Assembly (NCBI GenBank): GCA_965221405.1
Contig: CBDCSE010000001.1
Location: 1-64,000 of the forward strand
Direction of reading: 5' to 3'
DNA: 64,000 nt
From: JAPOUP01 sp965221405
Lineage (GTDB): Bacteria; Pseudomonadota; Alphaproteobacteria; Rhodobacterales; Rhodobacteraceae
Of this stretch, positions 45,912 to 55,100 are shown one piece after another. Numbering within the stretch: the stretch's first letter is position 1; every line of letters begins with the position of its first letter. The notes beneath the pieces were generated by a model. It saw only the letters and a program-made list of their open reading frames with translations, had not been told where the DNA came from and did not search any database. The position numbers and the translations under genes are program-made.

Positions 45912-46739
45912 TTAACCTTTCACGGCGCCGATAACCATTGAGCCGGTGATCCGGCGATACATCACAAGTCCAAGTAGAAGCGGTGGAAGCGCCGCGATCA
46001 CCATGACAGCGGCAGCGACCCCCCATTGGACGCCACCACCGGATGTCGCGAAAAAGAAAGAAGCGCCGACCGTGACTGGTACCGCAGCACTTGTTGTAAG
46101 CATCAAGCCGAAAAGGAACTCATTCCAACCGGTTATGAACCCAAAAACGAACGTGGTTACTAAAGCGGGGCGGCAAAGTGGCAGCACGACACGGATAAGT
46201 AGATGACGTGTTCGCGCTCCATCGATTCGCGCCGCTTCTTCGAGTTCAATTGGCAGGTCCGCAACTGCATTGACCAGCAGCATTAAAGTTAGTGGAAGAT
46301 TCACGACCGCTAGGATCAAGCCGAGGCCTAGCTTGGTATCCAAAAGCCCTGCCGCTGCGTACATCATGTACAGCGGGATGGCGAAAATGATTAGAGGTAA
46401 CGCGCGCAGATTTACGATGAGCGGGAAAAGGATTCCGCGGCCGTAGCCACGACGCACCATTGGCCAAGCAAGCGGGAATGCCACGATCATCGGTAAGAGC
46501 GCTCCGATAAGGGCCGCCACAGTCGAATTCCAAAGATAGTGATAGATGTTTAGGCGGTCACTGATCGTGAGGACCGTTGCAAAGTTTTCTGAAGTCGGCG
46601 CTTCGATCCAAAGCGAAGGGTTTCGAATAACTTCTTTCGGGCCTTTGAAAGCGGTAGAGAAAGTGGAGATCACGGGAAAGTTAAGGAAAAATGCGGCGAT
46701 CGCAAAAACGATCCAGCGCGGTCCCATGCGGTATTTCAT
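45912..46739 (-). CDS. Sugar ABC transporter permease (MalG-like)
   Basis: 275 residues with six hydrophobic segments and the EAA loop EEAARIDGARTRHLLIRVVLPLCRP. CUT1-type carbohydrate permease, second of the pair. Overlaps the upstream MalF-like gene by four bases. Gene composition is AT-richer than the flanking backbone. Its partner ATPase gene immediately downstream is broken. Confidence 0.88.
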   Translation of the reverse strand: MKYRMGPRWIVFAIAAFFLNFPVISTFSTAFKGPKEVIRNPSLWIEAPTSENFATVLTISDRLNIYHYLWNSTVAALIGALLPMIVAFPLAWPMVRRGYGRGILFPLIVNLRALPLIIFAIPLYMMYAAAGLLDTKLGLGLILAVVNLPLTLMLLVNAVADLPIELEEAARIDGARTRHLLIRVVLPLCRPALVTTFVFGFITGWNEFLFGLMLTTSAAVPVTVGASFFFATSGGGVQWGVAAAVMVIAALPPLLLGLVMYRRITGSMVIGAVKG

Positions 46740-47602
46740 CTTGCCGACCTTCTGATAAGGCGTTGGGCGATGGCGAGAGTGGTGAATGCGGCTCCGAAGA
46801 TTAAGATCGCAGCGGCCATGGACTTGCCGATTTCGCCGCGTCGAAGGAATGTTTCATAGATGTAGATCGACATTGATGTCGTAGAACCGCCCGGGCCGGA
46901 ACCAACCAATGTGTAGATGTTATCAAAGACCCGAAATCCATCAATGAATCGGATAAAAGCCGCTACGAAAACTGTCGGCATCATTAGGGGAAGTTCGAGT
47001 TTCCAAAACAGTCGCCATGGACGTGTACCGTCCACGGCAGCAGCTTCTCGCATGTCTTGCGGAATAGATTGATAGGCCGTCAGAAACAGCAGAAAAGCGA
47101 AAGGTGTCCATTGCAGTGTCTCTGCGATAACTACTGTGGTAAAGACATTCTTTGGCCCTAGGAACGATGGTGACCAGCCAAGCCAGCTATAGAAGTAGTA
47201 TGGGACCGAGCCAGCAAACTCGTGTAGGACCAACCTATACATGAGTCCCATCATCGCAGGCGCTATGACCATCGGGATGATCAATACAGCTAAAGCCCAA
47301 CTGTGCTTTTGAATAAGAGGCGCTAAATAAACCGCCAGTGCCAGCCCCAGCGTGCACTCAAGGACTGCCGTTATGAGGCCAAAACGCAACGAAAACCGAG
47401 CGGCTGTCCAAAACGTATTGTCGGCAATTACTTCTCGGAAATTGTTAAGGCCGGTAAATTGCGGAGACGTCAGGGTCTCGAACGTAGTTTCTGAGAAGCC
47501 ATAGATCAGGCTCAAAATTACTGGAAACCCAAGAATCGCCAGTAGAAAGATGATTGTGGGGCTTGCAAGTATTGTGCTTTCAAGGCGATTGGTTTTTACC
47601 AT
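46736..47602 (-). CDS. Sugar ABC transporter permease (MalF-like)
   Basis: 288 residues. Six hydrophobic segments, FRFGLITAVLECTLGLALAVYLA and the EAA loop MREAAAVDGTRPWRLFWKLELPLMMP. CUT1-type carbohydrate permease. Lies between the binding-protein gene and the second permease gene in one operon with nanK and nanE, so the sugar is likely an N-acetylated amino sugar. Confidence 0.88.
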   Translation of the reverse strand: MVKTNRLESTILASPTIIFLLAILGFPVILSLIYGFSETTFETLTSPQFTGLNNFREVIADNTFWTAARFSLRFGLITAVLECTLGLALAVYLAPLIQKHSWALAVLIIPMVIAPAMMGLMYRLVLHEFAGSVPYYFYSWLGWSPSFLGPKNVFTTVVIAETLQWTPFAFLLFLTAYQSIPQDMREAAAVDGTRPWRLFWKLELPLMMPTVFVAAFIRFIDGFRVFDNIYTLVGSGPGGSTTSMSIYIYETFLRRGEIGKSMAAAILIFGAAFTTLAIAQRLIRRSAR

Positions 47603-47664
47603 AAGTGGGATTCAGAGGTCTATGGAACGCGGCACGGTCTTCCATGCCGCGTTCCGATTTTCGA

Positions 47665-48972
47665 TTATTTCAACAGATCAGTCATGACCTTTGTTGCATT
47701 TTGCAAAGCCGTATCGAGATTCTGTGTACCTGCCCAATAGCCAGTGAACTCTTTCGCCTGCGCTTCATAGACAGAAAGCGCGTTTGCAGAAGTGCCGCCG
47801 TTCATGACGAACCCGTAGGTAGACGCAAATTCTCCGACCTGAACCAAATCCGGGCGATCATCAGAGATCTTTGCTGCGGTTTCCGGCGTTAGGCCTGGAG
47901 CACCACCCGCCGAGGCATAAGCCAGAACGGCTTCCTCAGTCGACAGCCAGTTGAGGAAGGCGATTGCACCTTCCTTGTTGGTCGCAGCCGCATTCAGACC
48001 GAGTCCCAGTCCGTGGATATGCGTGAAACGGCCCTGAGGTCCGGATGGAGGAGCATAAATTTCTGTCTCTGGTTGCGCAGTGGCAAGCTCACCAGCTGCC
48101 GCGTTCCACTGTACCATCGCAGCAACTTGACCGGACGAGTATGCCGCATTGGCCTCTGCGTACTCGTAAGAGGTTGAATCTGGAGGTGTGGCTCCAAGCT
48201 CAAAGAGCTTGTTCGCCATAGATAGCGAAGTGCGGTATGCTTTGCTGTCGACTGTGATGTTACCGTCAGCGTCCATCCAATCCGCGCCGTAGCTACGCGG
48301 CCAAGAGTGGAACACCATCATATTGAACAGCAGGTTTTTGGCCTGGATCACGGTCCCATAGCGGGTCGGGCTGTCCGGGTTCACAGACTGGCTGAAGTAT
48401 AGTGCATTGGCCACAAAGTCTTCCCATAGCCAATCCTCAGGCGCTTTTGGTTCGAAAGCGGTCCCAAGGTGCTCAAGCGCAATCTCGCTATAGCGAGCCT
48501 TCGCGTCCTGGTCAGCCAAGAGATCCTCGATCAAGTCAGAGCGGTAGTACAAGAAATGCAGGGACAAGTCGGTTGGGACGCCATACTGTGCCCCATCGAA
48601 CTGCATGGTTTCAAGGACCGTGTCACCGAAGACAGCGCCAGCTTTATCTGATAAAGTAATTGGCTCCATAAAGGGGGCATATTTGCCGATCGAATATGTT
48701 GCCAAGAGATTGACGTCGAACGCGGTGCTTCCTGCGGCGAGGTCGACTTGCAACTTGTCAAAAAAGCCGTCGCGCGAAGTGAACAACAACTTAACTTTGT
48801 TGCTGTCTGCGACATCCTCTCGAGCGTTGTAAATCTCCGCAACCGCCCTTAGTGCGGTCTCTTCCGGCCCGCCTGGCCATCCAAGAACGGTAACCTCCGC
48901 TTGAGCCGCAAAGGCGCCGAATGAGAGCGCAAGTGCAGAGGCGCCGGCGTAAAGCTTGTTCTGAAGCATCAT
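47665..48972 (-). CDS. Sugar ABC transporter substrate-binding protein
   Basis: 435 residues with a signal peptide (MMLQNKLYAGASALALSFGAFAAQA cut in front of EVTVLGW). Extracellular solute-binding family 1: DFYNARED-like N-terminus, KLQVDLAAGSTAFDVNLLATY, YYRSDLIEDLL, VQWNAAAGELA and GLGLGLNAAATNKEGAIAFLNWLSTEEAV. Its start overlaps the nanK stop by four bases. Ligand is probably N-acetylmannosamine or sialic acid, by gene context only. Confidence 0.85.
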   Translation of the reverse strand: MMLQNKLYAGASALALSFGAFAAQAEVTVLGWPGGPEETALRAVAEIYNAREDVADSNKVKLLFTSRDGFFDKLQVDLAAGSTAFDVNLLATYSIGKYAPFMEPITLSDKAGAVFGDTVLETMQFDGAQYGVPTDLSLHFLYYRSDLIEDLLADQDAKARYSEIALEHLGTAFEPKAPEDWLWEDFVANALYFSQSVNPDSPTRYGTVIQAKNLLFNMMVFHSWPRSYGADWMDADGNITVDSKAYRTSLSMANKLFELGATPPDSTSYEYAEANAAYSSGQVAAMVQWNAAAGELATAQPETEIYAPPSGPQGRFTHIHGLGLGLNAAATNKEGAIAFLNWLSTEEAVLAYASAGGAPGLTPETAAKISDDRPDLVQVGEFASTYGFVMNGGTSANALSVYEAQAKEFTGYWAGTQNLDTALQNATKVMTDLLK

Positions 48973-49844
48973 TGGATATCCTTTCTGTTGGATTGATTTC
49001 TTCTTGATAGATCGGCCACTCCGATGACCCCGGAATCTTTTCCGAGTGCCGCTCGAACAAATGTCGGACGAACCAGCGGCTGGAGATGTGCGATGCTCGC
49101 CTCCATCCTTTCGATATAGCCAGAGGCCAATCCGATTCCGCCTCCAATCACGGTGATATGCGGGTCGAATAGAAGCTGAAGGTTATGAGCAAGGTGCGCG
49201 ACCCGGGCGGCAGAGGATTGAACGATGTTCTCTGCAAGTTCATTGCCTTCGTCTGCCGCGGCAAAGACCGAGCGCGCATCACCCTTCAATCCAAGTTTCT
49301 CACCTTCCAATCCGACCCAACGGCCGGAAGCAAAATCTTCGAACCTGTATTCAGAGCCCCCCTCTGGAAGCGGCAATAGTTGACCAAAATGCCCGGCGAC
49401 ACCGCTCCTCCCCAAAAGAAGCCGTCCTCCAGCAACGACACCACCGCCAATCCCTGTTGATATGGTCATAAAGACGATGTCTTGGTCTTTGCCGACACCG
49501 TGAATATGTTCGCCCCATGCAGCAGCTTGGGCGTCATTGCAAAGCGTGACCGGGACCCCAAGCGCGTCCTCGACCGCTTCAAATAACGCATATTGCCCAG
49601 GAAAGGCCAGCGTTTCCGGATTGAGAGCTTGCCATCGGTTGTCTTGGACCAATCCAGTGACTGTGATACCCGCGTGCTCGAATTTGTCGCTCCATCCTCC
49701 AGCAAGGTCAGCCATTTGAGAAACCCAAACCTCAGGTCCCGCCTCCCGGTCGGTTGGCCGCTCTATACGCTCCAGCACGGAGGCCCCGTCCACGAGGGCC
49801 AATAAAGTCTTGGTTCCGCCTATATCAGCGGCGAGGACAGGCAT
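48969..49844 (-). CDS. nanK: ROK-family sugar kinase, probable N-acetylmannosamine kinase
   Basis: 291 residues from ATG 49844, which overlaps the nanE stop (TGATG). ATP-binding LAADIGGTKTLLALVDG, catalytic Asp in LCNDAQAAAWGE, and ISTGIGGGVVAGGRLLLGRSGVAGHFGQ. The zinc-binding CxCGxxGC motif found in many ROK repressors and kinases is absent, as in some NanK proteins. With NanE beside it, phosphorylation of ManNAc at C6 is the best fit; a glucokinase-like role cannot be excluded from sequence. Confidence 0.78.
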   Translation of the reverse strand: MPVLAADIGGTKTLLALVDGASVLERIERPTDREAGPEVWVSQMADLAGGWSDKFEHAGITVTGLVQDNRWQALNPETLAFPGQYALFEAVEDALGVPVTLCNDAQAAAWGEHIHGVGKDQDIVFMTISTGIGGGVVAGGRLLLGRSGVAGHFGQLLPLPEGGSEYRFEDFASGRWVGLEGEKLGLKGDARSVFAAADEGNELAENIVQSSAARVAHLAHNLQLLFDPHITVIGGGIGLASGYIERMEASIAHLQPLVRPTFVRAALGKDSGVIGVADLSRRNQSNRKDIQ

Positions 49845-50533
49845 CACTTGCACATTCTTTCAAATTTGGCTGACTGGATTTCTTCTGCGAACCAAGAGGT
49901 TATATGCTCAGGCCGCGTAATTGCCGATCCGACAACGACTGCGTCCGCTCCGCACGCTACGGCTTGAACAGCGAGGGCCGGATTGTTGTAACGGCCCTCA
50001 GCAAGGACAAATTTGCCGAGCCCGGCTAGCGATTTCACCAGCCTTAGGTCGGGAGCGCTCGGAACCTCTGCTCCCACGTAACCTGACATTGTTGAGCCTA
50101 GAATCTCACAATTGAGTTTAACTGCTTCCTCGCCATCTGAATGTGTTGAACAGTCAGCCATAGCTAACTTTCCGTGGCCGTGAATCCTCTTTACGATATC
50201 CATGCGGGGTACAGGTCTAGGCCTCGCGGTGGCGTCAAATGCTATGACATCTGCACCAGCATTAGCTAGTGCATCAACAGCTTCGATCGTGGACGTTATC
50301 TGAACCTCAGTATCGGTGCGATCGGTTTTGATAAGACCGAAAATTACGGCATCCGTAACCTTGCGAACCGCGCGGAGGTTTTCTTCACCTTCTATTCGCA
50401 GACCACTCGCGCCTCCAGCGAGCACCGCAAGCGCGAACCGCGCAACGATCTCAGGGCTGTCCAAGGGGCCGTCGTCAACAGGCTGGCATGAGACGACAAG
50501 ACCCCCGCGAAGTTGTTCAAAAGGCTGATCCAC
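49844..50533 (-). CDS. nanE: Putative N-acetylmannosamine-6-phosphate 2-epimerase
   Basis: 229 residues. NanE TIM-barrel: GGLVVSCQPVDDGPLDSPEIVARFALAVLAGGASGLRIEG, VIGLIKTDRTDTEVQIT-like strand (VIFGLIKTDRTDTEVQI), VIAFDATARPRP with the catalytic Lys/Asp region, and LAEGRYNNPALAVQAVACGADAVVVGSAITRPEHIT. Converts ManNAc-6-P to GlcNAc-6-P. First gene of the operon that continues with nanK and the ABC transporter. No nanA, nagA or nagB is in the window. Confidence 0.88.
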   Translation of the reverse strand: MDQPFEQLRGGLVVSCQPVDDGPLDSPEIVARFALAVLAGGASGLRIEGEENLRAVRKVTDAVIFGLIKTDRTDTEVQITSTIEAVDALANAGADVIAFDATARPRPVPRMDIVKRIHGHGKLAMADCSTHSDGEEAVKLNCEILGSTMSGYVGAEVPSAPDLRLVKSLAGLGKFVLAEGRYNNPALAVQAVACGADAVVVGSAITRPEHITSWFAEEIQSAKFERMCK

Positions 50534-50575
50534 ATTAACCCCAAGACAAGTGACTGCACATTGCTTACCACTTAG

Positions 50576-50614
50576 ATACCAGTTGTCAATTAAATTTCAA
50601 CTGGTATATACCAG
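50576..50614. promoter_or_regulatory. Palindromic operator upstream of nanE
   Basis: ATACCAGTTG (50576-50585) is mirrored by CAACTGGTAT (50598-50607), and the latter overlaps a second perfect palindrome CTGGTATATACCAG (50601-50614). The TGGTATA half-site resembles sites of NanR/HutC-type GntR regulators. It lies 43 bases before the nanE start and 145 bases after the end of the GntR gene, so it probably controls the nan operon. Confidence 0.65.
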
Positions 50615-50758
50615 AGTTATGCGCACATCTTGTTTGCCGCACTCTTGAGGCCAGCGATGGCCGATTTTTCCTCAAAGAAAGATGGGTTGGGATACACCCA
50701 TAGGTTGGCACGGCGCTAGACCACTCATGCCGCGATTGATTATAGAGGTTTAGCTGCT

Positions 50759-51523
50759 TCATCGGAACTGATCGCTGTGAAGGTCAGAGATAAAGTCGTA
50801 GCGTTCGCCGTGATAGCGAGTCTCGGTGAATTCGACAGCCCGGCCATCCGCCAGAAAACAACGCCGTTCTACTATCAGAAGCGGAGCCCCTGGATCGCTT
50901 TCGAGGGCTTTCGCTTCGGCAAGTGTCATCACGCCTGCACGAATTCTCTGCACACCTCTCGCAGGAGAATTATTGGAGTGCCTAAGTGCGTCATAAAGCG
51001 AGTCTTCTACAAGCTCTGGACCATTGAGTAACACTTGAGGCACTACGGCCTTTTCAAAGGCAATTGGCACACCATCGGCCAAACGGATACGAACCAATCG
51101 CACAACTTTGTCATTTGGAGATATCCCCAGGGACATGACCTCGCCTGGCGTAGGGAGTTTTGTTTGCCTCAACAACCATCTTTGGCCAGGCGTGGCACCC
51201 CGCGCCCGGAGTTCTTCTGAAAACCCCGTAAGTGACGATAAAGTTTTCTCGACACGAGTCGTAACCGCGCTTCGGGCACCTTGTTTTCGCGTTAACATTC
51301 CATTTGCTGAGAGGTCGTCGAACGCGCGCCTGACAGTCACACGACTTACCTCTAGAATGCTCGCAAGAGAGCGCTCGCTAGGAAGAACCTTATGTTCATC
51401 GAGCATCTCGGACTTAATGGCATCAGAAAGAGCTTCCGAGATTTTTCGGTATAGCGGGCGATTATCAGTCGATTGTTTGAGTTTTTTTCTCAAGAACTCG
51501 ACGAATGGATCGGATTCAGTCAT
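50759..51523 (-). CDS. GntR-family (HutC/UTRA) transcriptional regulator
   Basis: 254 residues. Winged helix PLYRKISEALSDAIKS ... LPSERSLASILEVSRVTVRRAFDDLSANGMLTRKQG, followed by a UTRA effector domain (RVRIRLADGVPIAFEKAVVPQ, RAGVMTLAEAKALESDPGAPLLIVERRCF). HutC-type regulators typically sense a sugar phosphate or amino sugar. It precedes the nan operon in the same direction, and the operator at 50576-50614 is its likely target. Confidence 0.88.
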   Translation of the reverse strand: MTESDPFVEFLRKKLKQSTDNRPLYRKISEALSDAIKSEMLDEHKVLPSERSLASILEVSRVTVRRAFDDLSANGMLTRKQGARSAVTTRVEKTLSSLTGFSEELRARGATPGQRWLLRQTKLPTPGEVMSLGISPNDKVVRLVRIRLADGVPIAFEKAVVPQVLLNGPELVEDSLYDALRHSNNSPARGVQRIRAGVMTLAEAKALESDPGAPLLIVERRCFLADGRAVEFTETRYHGERYDFISDLHSDQFR

Positions 51524-52077
51524 ATGGCCAATTTGAGATTAAGGGATTCCACTCAAGCGCTGATATGTGGGATGCCTTGTGTAAATTGATGATTTTGGAA
51601 AACTAATCGACAAAATAATGGGTTGCAAGTGAATCATATTGCGATTGGGCGAAACCGCCCCTTTGTGTGTGGGCGTTCGTCGGGAGAGCGACCCGCCTGA
51701 TGCATCCCACCCTTATCACCTCCCTGCAAAAAATCCGTGTCGAGGACAAACTCATGACCCTTGCGCATCTTGAACATGCCAGCCGCGTCCGCCAGCACCT
51801 TCTGGCGATCCTGTGCACGAGACACCCCGTGCGCCATCGCGGTGGTCCGGCAATAGATCCGCATCGAGACGCCCGCCCCGGCACCTGACGGCCGCTGGCC
51901 AGCTGGACCCATATCGAGATCGGCGCGGAAGCCGGCAGCCCTCGCGCATGAACTCGCCAACCGGATCGCCCCAAACGCTCACTCCGTAGGGTCGTGCCGA
52001 TATCCTTGGGCCGACCCGCAGCCGAACCGATGTAAGGGGTCACGCCGCAGGCGGTCCCAGCCCTGTTCCCCAGCGCA
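51524..52077. other. 554-bp stretch without a recognisable gene
   Basis: The first ~80 bases before 51603 are AT-rich and hold the GntR promoter. From about 51640 to 52060 composition is GC-rich and minus-strand frames are open (for example DADLLPDHRDGARG, FRADLDMGPAGQRPSG), which looks like a decayed gene, but I cannot assign a family. Confidence 0.3.
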
Positions 52078-52380
52078 TTGACTGTGATGGAGCGGGAAAT
52101 GAGTATTCCGCGTCTTGCCGGGCGCGATCTCAAACAAAGCATACCATTACGCAAATGGATGGATGAATATGTCCTGCCAGATGCCATGGACCGCATCCTG
52201 CCAATCGATACCGGGGTCGTTTCGCGCTGTGCGCGTCCGCACGCGCCGCATCCCCTTTTCTAGTGTGACGTGCTGATCGCGGCAACTGCCTTGGTGCATG
52301 GCATGACAGTGGCGACGCATAACACATCCGATTCCAGAGCGATGGGTGTGCTGCTGCTCAACCCTAGGAGCGCCAAATGA
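52078..52380 (+). pseudogene. VapC-like PIN-domain toxin remnant with one in-frame TAG
   Basis: Plus frame: VMEREMSIPRLAGRDLKQSIPLRKWMDEYVLPDAMDRILPIDTGVVSRCARPHAP, then TAG at 52261-52263, then in the same frame CDVLIAATALVHGMTVATHNTSDSRAMGVLLLNPRSA to TGA at 52378. This is the C-terminal two thirds of a VapC/FitB PIN ribonuclease, including the DxLIAATA acidic motif. The N-terminus with the first Asp and a VapB antitoxin gene are missing. Confidence 0.7.
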
Positions 52381-52474
52381 ACTACCCGCGCAAATGCATG
52401 GAGTTCCTTGACCCTCAACCGTCTCTTTCAAACTTTACGGTGCGGTCACGGTTCAGGCCCATATTGGAACCGGG

Positions 52475-53044
52475 CTAATTTCCCCAGCTACGGATCGGGC
52501 CACAGTCCATGTGCACGAAGTTCGATTTCGTATATCGTCCCACACCGCCCGCCGCGCATGCCGCCGCCGCGCGCGCCATCTGGTTAACCGAACGGGAATG
52601 TAATCTGAGATCCGCAGCCATACCTCTGATATGCAAGGAATTCCTCGCCACAAGACGTGACTTCGCACGTAGTCTTTCATTGGTTTGAGATGTCCGATAT
52701 CCGGAAATCAGCAGATAGGCTTCGTCAGTATCCATTAAATTGTGTGACGCGGCCATGATGTCGATCGCCCGCACATCGATGGCCTTTGACTCATTGCTAT
52801 GCCAGTCGCGCATGAAATGATCGACCTCGGCCAGTGCTGGCCGGATATACTCGCCCTCGATCCAGTATATCGCGTCGATGCTCTCTCCCGTCCGTCCGGA
52901 ATACATTCGAAGTTGGCGGATATCCCCGGCACCCCGTAAAAACCCGGCCGCTTTGGAGAATGTGGGCGCGGCCACCATAGCGGTTACAGCGAAGGCACCC
53001 AGAAGCCCCCGACGTGAAATACTGCCTGTTCCAGTGTAGGTCAT
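52475..53044 (-). CDS. DUF882 / M15-type zinc peptidase family protein, Tat-exported
   Basis: 189 residues. N-terminal SRRGLLGAFAVTAMVAAPTFSKA is a twin-arginine signal. The mature part has AYLLISGYRTSQTN, SLHIRGMAADLRL (His and Asp ligands) and SNFVHMDCGPIRSW (second His ligand), the YcbK/M15 peptidase pattern. Likely acts on periplasmic peptidoglycan peptides. It is divergent from an L,D-transpeptidase gene, a pairing common in Rhodobacterales. Confidence 0.85.
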   Translation of the reverse strand: MTYTGTGSISRRGLLGAFAVTAMVAAPTFSKAAGFLRGAGDIRQLRMYSGRTGESIDAIYWIEGEYIRPALAEVDHFMRDWHSNESKAIDVRAIDIMAASHNLMDTDEAYLLISGYRTSQTNERLRAKSRLVARNSLHIRGMAADLRLHSRSVNQMARAAAACAAGGVGRYTKSNFVHMDCGPIRSWGN

Positions 53045-53410
53045 GCTCGTCCCTGTATTCGTTATTGTATGAACCGGAGACCACGTACAGCTCTGGCCCT
53101 TGATGCGGCCTCATGTATACATGCGGTATGCTTCTGGAAAACAATAGCACATCTTGAATGATTTTCGCAACCATTAAATGATTCCCATAGGCGATTTTCC
53201 GCTTATGGTGTAAGTTTGGGCCAGGGCGGTCAGCGACGCCACACGCTTAAGCGGGTATCGGAACTCGCCGCCGGCAGCCGACACCAACGCTGAAATTCGC
53301 CGCGGGAGAAAGAAATGGACCCGCGCCGTGCCCAAAAATGGGATTCCAGAAGTGGTGCGACTGTTGTAATCATGGGTCTCGGTCGCTGGCTCAGACGGAC
53401 GGAAGATGCA
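53045..53410. promoter_or_regulatory. Divergent promoter region of the DUF882 and L,D-transpeptidase genes
   Basis: 366 bases between two genes that read away from each other. Upstream part (53045-53200) is AT-richer and should hold both promoters. I cannot place boxes with confidence. Confidence 0.35.
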
Positions 53411-55045
53411 ATGGAAAGTGTTGAGATCATGGTTTCTTGGAGACGACAGTTCCGGCACGCACTGTGGTGTGTCTGCATTGCCTCGGCAGTCCTGGTGTCC
53501 TTTTCCACATCCGGGGCGTTTGCGCTGGTTTCTCCGTTCAGACACGCGGTGGCGGAAGCGGCGGCAAGACATTCCGAAGTCGCAGAATTTTACCGCGCCC
53601 ATGCCTACGAAGCTCTCTGGACGGGCAAGGGAGGCGAATTCAGGAATCGCCGCATCGCCCTGCTGAAGGCGCTGGAGAACGCCGGCAGCCACGGACTGCC
53701 CACCGCCAGTTATGGCCTTGACGCGCTTAAGGACAGGCTTCGTGGAATCAACTCCCCGCGTCAACTGGGACGGGTGGAGGTTGAGCTCAGCCTGGTATTC
53801 CTGAGATACGCGCGTGACCTTCATTCCGGTGTGCTCGATCCCCACAGGGTCGATCCGCACATCGACCGCACGGTGCCGTTCCGCAGTGCGGAATCGCTTC
53901 TCACCGCATTTTCCGGATCCGATCCAGACGCGTTCCTGCGTGCGCTTCAGCCCTCATCGGCCGAATATGTTCGCCTCATGAAGGCCAAGATGACCCTCCA
54001 TCAGCGCTTGGCGGAAGGTGGATGGGGGCCTCCCGTCCCGGCTGAGTCACTAAGACCCGGTCAGGCCGGGCCGGAGGTGGTGGTGCTCCGTAACCGTCTG
54101 GTGGCAATGGGTTACATGGAGAGGTCAGCGGTCCCGACCTACGATTCGACGCTTCAGGTCGCGGTTCAGGGCTTCCAGATCGACAACGGTCTGCATCCTG
54201 ACGGTATCGCCGGTATCGCGACAATGACCGAGATCAACCGGCAGGTCGAGGACAGGCTTCGGTCGGTGATCGTCGCTCTTGAGCGCGAGCGTTGGCTGAA
54301 TTTCCCGCGGGGCGAGAGATATGTATGGGTCAATCTCGCCGACTTCTCCGCCGCTATCATGGACAATGGTCGGATGACGTTCCAGACGCGTAGCGTCATC
54401 GGTCAGGATACGGACAGCCGCCGGTCCCCGGAGTTTTCCGACGCCATGGAATATCTGGAGATAAATCCAAGCTGGTACGTTCCTAAATCGATCGCCGTCA
54501 ACGAATTCCTGCCCCAGATGATCGAAACTCTCGGAGAGGCGGAAACGCATCTGCAGATCGTTGCGGAAAACGGAGAGGTGCTGGACAGGAACCTTATCGA
54601 CTGGTCATCGGTCGAACCGGAGAGTTTTCCATTCGTACTGCGGCAGGCGCCCGGTCCCGCAAACGCCTTGGGATATGTGAAATTCATGTTCCCGAACGAG
54701 CACAATGTCTATCTGCACGATACCCCCGAAAAGGCGTTGTTCTCACGGGAGAGACGTGATTTCAGCCACGGCTGCATTCGGTTGGATTCACCTTTTGAAT
54801 TCGCCTATGAGATCCTGCGGCCCCAGATCGATGATCCCGAGGAGTTTTTCCATCAGGTACTCGCAACAGGCGAGCAAACCTATGTAAACATCGCCGAACC
54901 GGTCCCGGTGCATATCGTATACCGAACCGCCTTGGTCTCTCCGGAGGGTCGGCTGAACTTCCGGCGGGACGTCTATGGCCGTGACATGAGGATTTTCGCG
55001 GCGCTGGCCGAGGTTGGCGTCACCCTGGCGGAAGCTGGCGCCTAG
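53411..55045 (+). CDS. L,D-transpeptidase (YcbB/LdtD type)
   Basis: 544 residues from ATG 53411, chosen for GGAAG five bases before; Met at 53372 and 53429 are alternatives. A signal segment (HALWCVCIASAVLVSFSTSGAFA) is followed by the scaffold domain, a peptidoglycan-binding domain (LRPGQAGPEVVVLRNRLVAMGY ... VQGFQIDNGLHPDGIAG) and a YkuD catalytic domain with YLHDTPEKALFSRERRDFSHGCIRL, catalytic Cys455. It makes 3-3 cross-links in peptidoglycan. Domain order equals E. coli LdtD. Followed after 55 bases by lpxD. Confidence 0.9.
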   Translation: MESVEIMVSWRRQFRHALWCVCIASAVLVSFSTSGAFALVSPFRHAVAEAAARHSEVAEFYRAHAYEALWTGKGGEFRNRRIALLKALENAGSHGLPTASYGLDALKDRLRGINSPRQLGRVEVELSLVFLRYARDLHSGVLDPHRVDPHIDRTVPFRSAESLLTAFSGSDPDAFLRALQPSSAEYVRLMKAKMTLHQRLAEGGWGPPVPAESLRPGQAGPEVVVLRNRLVAMGYMERSAVPTYDSTLQVAVQGFQIDNGLHPDGIAGIATMTEINRQVEDRLRSVIVALERERWLNFPRGERYVWVNLADFSAAIMDNGRMTFQTRSVIGQDTDSRRSPEFSDAMEYLEINPSWYVPKSIAVNEFLPQMIETLGEAETHLQIVAENGEVLDRNLIDWSSVEPESFPFVLRQAPGPANALGYVKFMFPNEHNVYLHDTPEKALFSRERRDFSHGCIRLDSPFEFAYEILRPQIDDPEEFFHQVLATGEQTYVNIAEPVPVHIVYRTALVSPEGRLNFRRDVYGRDMRIFAALAEVGVTLAEAGA

Positions 55046-55100
55046 GAATCTGCGGTTCTCGCCGTCCGCATGTTACTTTAGCGGGTCGATAGGTGAAAGG

